13,849 nt of DNA from Glaciimonas sp. (GTDB lineage Bacteria > Pseudomonadota > Gammaproteobacteria > Burkholderiales > Burkholderiaceae). A program made the translations under genes and the position numbers. The notes beneath the pieces were generated by a model. The model worked only from the letters and a program-made list of their open reading frames with translations, searched no databases and was not told the origin of the DNA. The stretch covers positions 1 through 13,849 of the forward strand of contig JACMQE010000259.1 of NCBI GenBank assembly GCA_014377145.1. Direction: 5' to 3'. The first letter of the stretch is position 1, and each line of letters opens with the position of its first letter. This document shows positions 6,829-13,849 of the stretch, piece after piece.

Positions 6829-7991
6829 ATGCCGAATCCCGATGTCCAATTTCCCGCTCTCGCCTATATTGATCGCCACGACGATAACAGTAACATTAGT
6901 CGTCCTGGCGCGACGGTCATCGTCATTGGAAACTGGCAAGTAAATACATTGACACGGCCAGGTGTCATGCGGTCATTGCAATCGACCTTAAAAAAGTTGG
7001 CGACACGTACCCAGCAAGCGGGCTTGCATTGGGATCTGTCCCAGATCAACGCGATTGATCATATTGGTGCGCAATTGTTGTGGAATACATGGGGTAAAAC
7101 CCGACCCGTCGGATTGACCATTGGCCGTCAGCAAAGGGATTTTTCCAGCGATTAAAAGATGCCGGGCCGCTGGCATTTCCATCAGTCTCAACACGGCAAC
7201 GCTTGTTTATCATTATTTATGAATGGTGGCGCATCGCGTTTGATCATTTCCGTGGCTTTGTCGGGCTGCTTGGGCAATTTGTGCTGGATGTCATACGGAT
7301 GGTGCGGGTGCCGCAGCGAGCACCTTGGAAAGAAATTTCGGCACATATCTATCACATCGGTTTTCAGGCTTTGGAGATTACTGCAATTGTCGGTTTTTTG
7401 ATTGTCGGAGTGCTATCGTTTCTCTCCGCCCAGCAATTGCATACCTTCGGTGGTGATGTATATCTGGTCAACATTTTGGGGATGAGTATCATCCGCGAAC
7501 TGGGACCATTGCTGGCAGCGATTTTGGTGGCTAGGCAATCTGGTTCATCGATTACGGCGCAGTTTGGCGTGATGCGAGTGACGCAAGAACTGGATGCCAT
7601 GGAAGGATGGACTTGCCACACGGTTTTCGTCTGGTGTTGCCGCGTGTGATTGCCTTATTAATAGCGATGCCGCTGTTAGTGATCTGAACGGATGCCATTG
7701 CCTTAATCGGTGGTATGGTGGCGGCACAATTGTAACTAAAATTATCACCAACCTACTTCCTGCAACAAATGCCGGGCGCGATGCCGCTGCCGAACTATCT
7801 GATTGGACTCAGCAAAGGCGTATTATTTGGCGGCCTGATTGGAACGGTTACTTGTCATTTTGGTTTGCGTATTAAAACCCAATACAGAAAGCCTTGGACA
7901 AGGAACTACAACCTCAGTCGTCAGCGCAATTACGATTGTCATTCTGGCCGATGCGATATTTGCCATTGTATTTAGCGGGGTAATATTTTGA
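6829..7991 (+). pseudogene. STAS-MlaE-type ABC lipid transporter permease, pseudogene
   Basis: Family role: inner-membrane permease of an Mla-like phospholipid transport system, here with an N-terminal STAS (MlaB-like) domain fused on. The STAS part (6829-about 7145) includes LHWDLSQINAIDHIGAQLLW. A one-base loss in the T-run of GATTTTTCC near 7140 shifts the frame to QRLKDAGPLAFPSVSTRQRL and the permease domain, with VNILGMSIIRELGPLLAAIL, ARQSGSSITAQFGVMRVTQE and LDAM. A second shift near 7605 leads to LPHGFRLVLPRVIALLIAMP. In-frame TGA (7685-7687) and TAA (7733-7735) follow, each one substitution from the expected Trp and Gln codons. MPLPNYLIGLSKGVLFGGLI comes next. A third shift near 7877 gives the C-terminus SVVSAITIVILADAIFAIVF, ending at TGA 7989-7991. 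The order of segments is that of a full-length family member of about 385 residues. It is non-functional as written. Confidence 0.9.
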
Positions 7992-8059
7992 TAACAAATT
8001 TACTTACTATGCTAGCCACAATACCGCCCATATTAGCGCCCGTGATTTTACCCGCACCA

Positions 8060-8752
8060 ATGGTTATCGAGGTTGAAAAGTTCTGGACTCAATTTGGACA
8101 AGCTTTGATGCTGCAAAATCTCGATCTGATAATTGCGTAAGGCGATAGACAGATATTGGGTTTGCAACGGCCCACGCGGGGGAAGATTTCGGTATTTGGG
8201 ACCGATCTTAGGTTGGCCAATGTCGATCAAATGGCGGTGTTGCAAAATCGTTGGGGAATGTTGTTTCAGATGGGCGCGCTGTTTTCAGCGTTGACGGTGC
8301 TGGACAATGTCGCGCTGCCGATGCGAGAATTACTCGCTTTGCCGGAAAGTCTGATCCAAGACGCAGCATTATTCAAATTGCAATTGGCCGGGATCAGCCC
8401 CGAACATGCATTAAAAATACCCTCCGATTTATCGGGCGGCATGATCAAACGAGTAGCATTAGCATTAGAGCCAGAATTATTATTTTTAGATGAGCCGACC
8501 GTCGGTCTCGATCCGGCTTCGTCGGCGGCCTTTGTTAAATTAATTCTGGCGCTATACAAAGATATGCATCTGACCGTGGTGATGATTACCCATGATCTTG
8601 AATCATTGCTCGCGATGTCCACCAAAGTCGCCATGCTGGCTAAAAAACACGTCATAGCCTATGACACGCCAAAGTAGGTAATGAGGGTCCCGCATCCGTT
8701 TATCGAAAATTTCTTTCTCTCGGTACATTGCGAGCAAGACAAATTGGATTAA
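8060..8752 (+). pseudogene. MlaF-type ABC transporter ATPase, pseudogene lacking Walker A
   Basis: Energising subunit of the same transporter. The start MVIEVEKFWTQFGQ (ATG 8060) leads to LDLIIA and an in-frame TAA (8138-8140). Then GDRQ joins directly to ILGLQRPTRGKISVFGTDL. In this family about 18-20 residues including the GxxGxGK(T/S) Walker A belong between these, so an in-frame deletion removed the ATP-binding loop. The ABC signature LSGGMIKRVALA, Walker B LLFLDEPTVGLDP and H-loop MITHDLES are present. RVALALEPELL lacks about four residues of the usual RVALARALALEPELL, which fits a 12-bp loss at the repeated GCATTA. A TAG at 8675-8677 cuts off VMRVPHPFIENFFLS and the remaining codons to TAA 8750-8752. 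The frame is otherwise unbroken. It could not hydrolyse ATP even if read through. Confidence 0.9.
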
Positions 8753-8761
8753 GGTTGCATC

Positions 8762-9693
8762 ATGAAAAATAAAGCGCATGCATGGATCGCCGGATTGTTG
8801 GCGACTATTCTTGGTATAATGTGGTTCGGTAGTGACCGCGTGGCGCGCGTACTGCATGAAATCTCCAACAGACTATTGGTGCCAGGGCTGAACCCGCAAG
8901 CCGACATCCGGTATCGCAGGCTAGATGTCGGCAAGGTCGACACCCTCATTTTCAATCCGCAGATGTTGGGCCAAATTCTGATTCGCCTGAAAATTAATTT
9001 CGATACGCCCCTGACGGACGCCATCTACCGCACCCTGAGTTATCAAGGCGTTACCGGCATGCCTATATACAATTGGACGATGACGGCAGTAATTCCCGTA
9101 AATCGTCGAGCAGCTTGGAAAAACCAGCACGGATTACTCTGCACCCTAGTCTTTTCGATAACATTCAGAGCAAAGGCGCGGCGATTTTATTGCAGGCCGA
9201 AGAAACCATTACCAAGTTAAATAACCTACTCGACCCCATTAATCAAAAGATGATATTAGCCGCTTTCATTGATGTCAGCCAAACTGCCAGCAAATACGCA
9301 GCCATTCCGCGCCAATTACAACCAACACTGGCACAGCTGCCGGCCATGACCGAACAGTTGCATCAAGCCCTGAGGTCGGCTACTACCCTATCAAAAAATA
9401 TGACTGTACTCAGCAATAATCTAACGACGCTAAGCGCCAATTTGCAAAAACCTGATGGTGCCGTGTCGAAGTTGTCCGGCGCGGTCGATAACGTCAGTGC
9501 GGTTGCCGAGAGCGTGCAGTACGATGCACTGCCACGATTTAATGTCTTGACGACACAGGCCGGTGCATCGGTACGCTTCTTGAATCAGACACTGGAGAAC
9601 TTTAACCGGCAACCGCAAAGCATTTTATTCGGCAACACCGAGGCGGTGCCGGGCCCCGGCGAAGCGGGCTTTAATATGCCAGCGTCCAAATAA
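8762..9693 (+). pseudogene. MlaD-type MCE-domain lipid-binding protein, one frameshift
   Basis: Substrate-binding subunit anchored in the inner membrane and facing the periplasm. ATG 8762 starts MKNKAHAWIAGLLATILGIM (membrane anchor), followed by the MCE domain with VPGLNPQADIRYRRLDVGKV and LSYQGVTGM. The frame is lost near 9066. One base later the sequence continues YIQLDDDGSNSRKSSSSLEK, DNIQSKGAAILLQAEETITK and a long helical part (QPTLAQLPAMTEQLHQALRS, NMTVLSNNLTTLSANLQKPD), ending QPQSILFGNTEAVPGPGEAG-FNMPASK with TAA 9691-9693. A single deletion separates it from an intact gene, so it is the least damaged member of the operon. It starts 9 bp after the ATPase. A sequencing error at this one site would restore it, but its partners are beyond such repair. 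Confidence 0.88.
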
Positions 9694-9715
9694 GTCATAA
9701 CAGAAGAGAAAATTT

Positions 9716-10330
9716 ATGGTCAACAATATCCAAAGTCAGATTTCAGTGGGGGGCTTCATGATCACGTTTGTTTTAATGTTGATCCACGACTGTACGACTA
9801 AACTCTTGTGTCTTATACGCAGTATGATTTCGGTCCCTTGCCGACCATTGTCACACCGTAATGGCGGGAAGCGTCGATGCAGACGGCACGGCATACCGCC
9901 AATCAGTCTGGCAGATGTAACTGCGCCAGCCTGGCTAGACCATACCATGATGATATATCGGCTAACCTACGCCAACGACCTACAACCGCGCCCGTATGTG
10001 AATATGCGCTGGATCATGCCGCCAAGACAGTTGTTTAGCCAGCGCCTGAAGGCTCGTATCAGTCAGGCTGGTGGCAATATCGTAGCGCTATCAGATGGCG
10101 CGGCGAATTTTCCGGTATTACCGATCGATATAGATAATTTTAGCCAAAACTTTGATAGCTTCGCCCAAGTAGCGATCCGTGCTTCCTTGTTTACTGGTCG
10201 TGTCTCTTAGCGTCAGGTTGTTACATCACCACCGGATGCAGCCGGTGGTGCCCTTGCTTTTGCCACTTTCAATGATGGATTGAGCGATGATCTGATCAGA
10301 TGGTTGATGCGTGTGTTGGCAAAGAAATAA
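9716..10330 (+). pseudogene. ABC-type transport auxiliary lipoprotein (PqiC-like), pseudogene
   Basis: Outer-membrane lipoprotein partner of MCE transport systems. After ATG 9716 a degenerate signal region (FMITFVLMLIHDC) could hold the lipobox. LVSYTQYDFGPLPTIVTP is readable in a second frame (about 9801-9861). The main frame resumes as ISLADVTAPAWLDHTMMIYR, LTYANDLQPRPYVNMRWIMP, RQLFSQRLKARISQAGGNIV and FAQVAIRASLFTGRVS. A TAG at 10208-10210 (one change from CAG) stops it. The same frame goes on RQVVTSPPDAAGGALAFATF and NDGLSDDLIRWLMRVLAKK to TAA 10328-10330, as expected for the family. It follows the MCE gene by 22 bp with AGAAGAG before the ATG. Confidence 0.85.
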
Positions 10331-10345
10331 TGGTGATTCCCTTTT

Positions 10346-10372
10346 TTATCTAACTTATCTAACTTATCTAAC
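10346..10372. repeat. Three tandem copies of a 9-bp unit
   Basis: TTATCTAAC is repeated exactly three times between the lipoprotein pseudogene and the VanZ gene. It is AT-rich and could arise by slippage; a regulatory role is not evident. Confidence 0.8.
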
Positions 10373-10414
10373 ATTACTCAGCGCTTCTTTTGATGCAATG
10401 GAGACAGAACAAAA

Positions 10415-11610
10415 ATGATAGGTCAGCTATCGCCATTCGGCCAAAAGCCGTCACATCTTCCCAATTCGCCCCCATTTGCACGAGTCAGTTTATTGATTTA
10501 TCTGCTACTGATTGTCTACATAAGCTGGTATCCATTTTCTGGCTGGCGTGACATTGAACTGACGCCGTGGGCGTATCTGTTGGCCCCATTGCCAGATTAT
10601 TGGATCGTATTTGATGTATGGACTAAAGTTGTCGGTTACATGCCATTCGGACTGCTGATGGCATTAGTACTACGGCAAACATCCAGGCTTTGGTGATGGT
10701 CTTGCTAGTGAGTGCGGCGGAGATTCTTTTCTCCGGCGTGATGAAAGCGGTGCAGACCTATTTGCCGACACGGGTATCGTCCAATTTTGACTTACTGACC
10801 AATATTTGCGGCACGCTGTTGGATGCAATCGTAGGGACAATTCTTCGCAACCGTTTCGGACCTGAAAGAAACATATTGCACCTGCCCGAATGGGGTTCAA
10901 TCAAGAAGCCAGCCACGGCATGGTCATGGTCGCCCTATGGCCAGTGGCACAACTAGCTCCGTTGAGCCATCTGTTCGGTTTTGGAAAAATTACATTGATG
11001 CTATTGGATTGGTTGTCCGACTGGTGTGAGCAGCCAATTGATTTGGCGACGTGGATCACTAACGATGCGCAGCTCTCAACCCAGCAATATTGGATAACCG
11101 AGAAGGCAATTACCGCTTGTGATCTGATCGGCGCAGGGTTGACGCTACAGACTGTGCTGCGCAAAGATGCACCGAAAATTAAGCTGATAATGCTATTGAT
11201 CTTGCTGACATCACTGGTTAAAGCATTTGCATCGGCATTGCTATTTATCCCTGGCAATACACTGGTATGGCTAACGTCGGGCGCATTGACCGGTTTATTG
11301 AACGGCGCGACCGTCTTGATTGCAATGGGATTTGCACTGCATATGTTACACTGGCTGGGTCGCTAGCGTGGCGATAATGACTAGTTTACTAATCGTTAAT
11401 ATCGTGCCGGACAATCCTTATTTCACAGAAATCTTACAAACCTGCTCGTTGGGGGAATTCTTCAACTTTAACGGTGCCAAGCAGTTAATGGCGGTGTTGT
11501 GGCCGTTTTTTTACACAATCGTTTTTATTCCATCCCCTGTACCGTACGAAACGAAAAACCACAGGTGTATGATTCCTGTTTTCTGTTTTTATCAGACCGA
11601 TCAGCCATGA
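10415..11610 (+). pseudogene. VanZ-family membrane protein, pseudogene
   Basis: ATG 10415 has GGAG (10400-10403) in front. The first frame gives LLIYLLLIVYISWYPFSGWR and VWTKVVGYMPFGLLMALVLR, typical of VanZ. A shift near 10670 leads to VQTYLPTRVSSNFDLLTNIC, the best-conserved VanZ stretch. A second shift near 10885 leads to MVMVALWPVAQLAPLSHLFG, CDLIGAGLTLQTVLRKDAPK and LLFIPGNTLVWLTSGALTGL. A third near 11350 leads to VAIMTSLLIVNIVPDNPYFT and FFNFNGAKQLMAVLWPFF. A possible fourth sits at the T7 run near 11507. In the frame used, the TGA at 11608-11610 overlaps the next gene's ATG as ATGA, a coupling arrangement. Three or more shifts, several at no homopolymer, indicate decay. The function of long proteobacterial VanZ proteins is not known to me; teicoplanin resistance should not be inferred. 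Confidence 0.82.
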
Positions 11611-12002
11611 GCAACCCACCCAGCGCAACCCCCAGTCCAATGGATAGCATCATTGAGGATATCGATGAGTACGTCAATGAGGCTGCAGTCGTTCCATTTT
11701 ATGTGCACCACGTCTTTTTCTGTCTAAATCAGCGCTCTACTGGCGAACGCCTATGTTGCGCCAACAGCGGCGCGCAAGCCGCGCAGGAGCATGCAAAGCG
11801 TCGTATTAAAGCGCTTGGTCTGGCTGGTGATGGCAATGTCCGCATCAATAAATCCGGTTGCCTAGAACGCTGTGAAGAAGGCCCGGCGTTAGTTATTTAT
11901 CCAGAAGGCGTCTGGTACACCTACTTCGATACAGAGGACATCGATGAAATCATCGACGTGCATATCGTCGGTGGAGAAATTGTCGAACGCCTGAAAATAT
12001 AA
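11607..12002 (+). CDS. Thioredoxin-like [2Fe-2S] ferredoxin family protein
   Basis: Small cytoplasmic iron-sulfur protein of the thioredoxin-fold (2Fe-2S) ferredoxin group. The core begins HHVFFCLNQRSTGERLCC (C39, C50, C51), then VRINKSGCLERCEEGPALVI (C85, C89), then YPEGVWYTY and DIDEIIDVHIVGGEIVERL. The first cysteine, C51 or C50, and the C-x3-C pair are the expected cluster ligands. Relatives usually start a few residues before HHVFFC. Here the ATG at 11607 gives about 32 extra residues (EDIDEYVNEAAVVPF), with an alternative ATG at 11640 and a GTG at 11703. No Shine-Dalgarno precedes any of them. I keep 11607 because it overlaps the VanZ stop as ATGA. The gene is intact beside the broken VanZ. 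Its partner and exact role are unknown. Confidence 0.88.
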   Translation: MSNPPSATPSPMDSIIEDIDEYVNEAAVVPFYVHHVFFCLNQRSTGERLCCANSGAQAAQEHAKRRIKALGLAGDGNVRINKSGCLERCEEGPALVIYPEGVWYTYFDTEDIDEIIDVHIVGGEIVERLKI

Positions 12003-12033
12003 TTACGCACAATTTACATCTCTATCTATATTA

Positions 12034-12140
12034 GGACTTACGCAAATTGTCCCTGCAACGAGCTTGCCAGCCTGCCGACGCAGACAACTCGCATGCGGGG
12101 AGGAGAGCACAACACTGCTGAGACGATTTTGCGTAAGTCT
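12034..12140. mobile_element. MITE copy 2 (107 bp)
   Basis: The left end is GGACTTACGCAAATTGT; the right end in reverse complement is AGACTTACGCAAAATCGT. TA lies on both sides (12032-12033 and 12141-12142). A 9-bp direct repeat TATCTATAT also flanks it (12023-12031 and 12141-12149). The right-terminal GCTGAGACGATTTTGCGTAA nearly equals that of copy 1, while the interiors differ. It sits between the ferredoxin and hydrolase genes and breaks no frame. Confidence 0.75.
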
Positions 12141-12214
12141 TATCTATATCTCTAATATCCTTTATTTAATGTGGCGACCAGCCAGACGCGTTGTCCTGAA
12201 CCATTGTAAAAACC

Positions 12215-12853
12215 ATGAACGCTCAAACTGTCTCTTTTTCCCTCGCCGGCCCGATCGGTCAGCTTGAATGCGCACTAGACCTGCCAGACAATGCGCAATT
12301 TCCCGCACCGCGTGGCCTAGCGTTGGTCGCCCATCCCCATCCGCTGTTTGGCGGCACCATGGACAATAAGGTCGCCCACACCTTGGTGCGTGGTTTTCTA
12401 GCGCTGGGCTACGTGGCGGTGCGGATGAATTTTCGTGGAGTTGGCAAGTCTGCTGGCGTGCATGACGAAGGTCGTGGCGAAACTGACGACATGGCGGCCT
12501 TGTTGGCGCATATGCGTATCCAATATCCAGATTTGCCGCTGGCGCTAGGTGGCTTTTCGTTTGGCACTTTCGTACAAGCACAGTTGCAGCAGCGCATGAT
12601 CGCTGCCGGCACACCAGCCGAGCGCTTGATATTAGTCGGTACCGCAGCCGGTAAGTGGCCGATGCCGATGGTCCCAGCAAACAGCATTTTGATTCATGGC
12701 GAACTAGACCAGACGATTCCGCTGAATACCGTATTCGATTGGGCGCGCCCGCAGGATATCCCTGTGATTGTTATTCCCGGTGCCGATCATTTTTTTCATC
12801 GCAGATTGCAACATATTAAGAATTTGATGGCTGAAATGTGGCATTTTCGATAA
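12215..12853 (+). CDS. Alpha/beta hydrolase
   Basis: A 212-residue single-domain alpha/beta hydrolase of the short bacterial family with the oxyanion motif HPHPLFGGTMDNK (40-52), NFRGVGKS (72-79) and the nucleophile elbow GFSFG (Ser115). ELDQTIP supplies the acid (Asp165) and GADHFFH the His (His192), so the triad is complete. There is no signal peptide, so it should be cytoplasmic. The natural substrate is not known; esterase or thioesterase activity is likely from the fold. The ATG at 12215 lacks a clear Shine-Dalgarno, but no better start exists. The gene is intact and lies 75 bp after a MITE. A long antisense frame (12162-12680) is a shadow. Confidence 0.9.
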   Translation: MNAQTVSFSLAGPIGQLECALDLPDNAQFPAPRGLALVAHPHPLFGGTMDNKVAHTLVRGFLALGYVAVRMNFRGVGKSAGVHDEGRGETDDMAALLAHMRIQYPDLPLALGGFSFGTFVQAQLQQRMIAAGTPAERLILVGTAAGKWPMPMVPANSILIHGELDQTIPLNTVFDWARPQDIPVIVIPGADHFFHRRLQHIKNLMAEMWHFR

Positions 12854-12978
12854 GTAACTGGCAAGAAAGTTAGGCCATATCCAGAAAACAAGAGCAATTG
12901 TCAATGTTAGAAAAGAATTTTTTGGCTAGCGCGGGCTATTTTGAGGTATTTTCACTTCTATTGGATAATTGACGAGGC

Positions 12979-12984
12979 TATAAT
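12979..12984 (+). promoter_or_regulatory. Probable -10 element upstream of dacC
   Basis: A perfect TATAAT lies in the 262-bp gap before the carboxypeptidase, 131 bp upstream of its ATG. A good -35 at 17-18 bp is missing (CTTCTA or TTCTAT at most), so the promoter is tentative. The rest of 12854-13115 shows no gene; no strong terminator for the hydrolase is seen. Confidence 0.4.
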
Positions 12985-13115
12985 TTTGGCTTAATTGTTT
13001 CGTGTAGTTTCGTACTCTTTATTTTTTACTGGTTCTACGTTCTTATTCATCTGCACGCTGGCCGCTGTTGCCTTCGTACCAACCTCGTTTAAACCGACTT
13101 CGTTCATTTCCCTTT

Positions 13116-13849
13116 ATGAAAAAAATATTCGCAGCGTTAGCTGCAACTCTCTTTTCTGCGACGATTGTCTTTGCCCAGACATTGTCGTCTCCATCAGTCG
13201 CCGCCAAGTCCTGGTTATTACTGGATATTACCAGCGACCAGATCGTAGCTTCGCAAGATGCAGATCTACGCATCGAACCCGCATCGTTAGCCAAAATCAT
13301 GACCGCCTATATCGTGTTCGATGCGCTTAAGGATAAAAAGCTGACGCTAGATCAGATGGTAAATGTCTCGGTACGCGCCTGGAAAGTCGATCCTAGCAGC
13401 TCCAAAATGTTTATTGATCCTGCCACGCCAGTATCGATTAACGACCTCTTGTACGGTTTGATGGTGGTGTCAGGGAATGACGCCGCATTGTCTCTGGCCG
13501 AAGCAATATCGGGCACAGAAGATGCATTCGTGGTGCAGATGAACCGCGAAGCGCAACGTATGGGCATGAAATCTACTCATTTTGGCAATCCACACGGTTT
13601 ACCTAGCGCAGACACCTATACGACCGCCCGTGATCTGGGGATTCTTGCCTCCTACGTTATCGTTGATTTCCCAGAATTCTATAAAATCGATTCGACTAAA
13701 AGTTTTACCTACAACAAAATTAAACAGCCTAACCGCAATCGTCTCTTGTGGCTGGACCCAACAGTTGATGGCATGAAAACCGGTCATACCAGCAGCGCCG
13801 GTTATTCCATCATTGCTTCAGCCAAGCGTCTTAATGGGACTGGCGAGCG
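13116..13849 (+). CDS. dacC: D-alanyl-D-alanine carboxypeptidase (PBP5/6 type), 3' end beyond window
   Basis: Periplasmic serine peptidase that removes the terminal D-Ala from peptidoglycan pentapeptides. The ATG at 13116 begins a signal peptide MKKIFAALAATLFSATIVFA, with likely cleavage after residue 20 (VFA-QT). All three penicillin-binding motifs are present: SLAK (Ser57, Lys60), SGN (119-121) and KTG (221-223, in DGMKTGHTSSAGYS). The frame is open for 244 codons to the window edge. The family is about 380-400 residues, so the C-terminal beta domain and membrane-binding helix are outside. No Shine-Dalgarno is visible before the ATG; the leader is pyrimidine-rich. The symbol could equally be dacA in some annotations. 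No damage is seen in the visible part. Confidence 0.93.
   Translation, partial: MKKIFAALAATLFSATIVFAQTLSSPSVAAKSWLLLDITSDQIVASQDADLRIEPASLAKIMTAYIVFDALKDKKLTLDQMVNVSVRAWKVDPSSSKMFIDPATPVSINDLLYGLMVVSGNDAALSLAEAISGTEDAFVVQMNREAQRMGMKSTHFGNPHGLPSADTYTTARDLGILASYVIVDFPEFYKIDSTKSFTYNKIKQPNRNRLLWLDPTVDGMKTGHTSSAGYSIIASAKRLNGTGE

Noticed and set aside
8131..8146. TTGCGTAAGG near a MITE-like terminus
   Set aside because: Only a few bases match the MITE end; it is part of the ATPase coding frame beside the deletion.
8266..8655. 129-codon antisense frame over the ATPase pseudogene
   Set aside because: Mirror of the ABC ATPase frame; no independent evidence of coding.
12162..12680. 172-codon antisense frame across the hydrolase
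   Set aside because: Shadow of the intact alpha/beta hydrolase on the other strand; product rich in Arg, Pro and Cys with no known motif.
12995..13330. 111-codon plus-strand frame overlapping the start of dacC
   Set aside because: Lies in the leader and shadows the signal peptide region of the carboxypeptidase.
1..13849. CRISPR arrays, tRNA or rRNA genes
   Set aside because: No spaced direct repeats of CRISPR type, no cloverleaf with CCA-type end and no rRNA-like stretch recognised on either strand.

Overview
The window looks like chromosomal DNA of a betaproteobacterium of the order Burkholderiales, most like the Oxalobacteraceae (Herbaspirillum/Collimonas relatives). This rests on gene order and family resemblance recalled from memory: birA-coaX-SPOR protein on one strand, a divergent STAS/MlaE permease - ATPase - MCE protein - auxiliary lipoprotein operon, then VanZ, a thioredoxin-like [2Fe-2S] ferredoxin, an alpha/beta hydrolase and a D-Ala-D-Ala carboxypeptidase. 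The striking property is gene decay. Most large genes can be followed through several frames and in-frame stops, while a few housekeeping genes stay intact, as in a genome undergoing reduction or a recent bottleneck.

Left part (1-4230): a type VI secretion-type DUF2235 lipase-like gene on the minus strand, broken by several frameshifts and running off the left edge; a degenerate region with an unassigned reading frame (2232-2534); two further decayed minus-strand genes of unknown family (2825-3095 and 3249-3722), the first followed by a good minus-strand terminator; a perfect 17-bp inverted repeat between them; and two copies of a short (110-123 bp) terminal-inverted-repeat element without coding capacity, which I call a MITE.

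Middle (4228-6683): birA and coaX are intact and translationally coupled. The third gene, a SPOR-domain protein, is a pseudogene with three nonsense codons and several frameshifts.

Right of birA (6829-11610): a complete Mla-like lipid transport operon has decayed throughout. The permease has frameshifts and nonsense codons, the ATPase has lost its Walker A segment, the MCE protein has one frameshift, the lipoprotein is broken and the following VanZ gene is fragmented. Lipid trafficking by this paralogous system is probably lost.

Right end (11607-13849): an intact ferredoxin, a third MITE copy, an intact alpha/beta hydrolase, and the first 244 codons of an intact PBP5/6-type carboxypeptidase (dacC-like) that runs off the right edge. 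I found no tRNA, rRNA, CRISPR array or intact transposase. I did not find a convincing complete new system. The best candidates for something undescribed are the MITE family and the two unassigned decayed genes.
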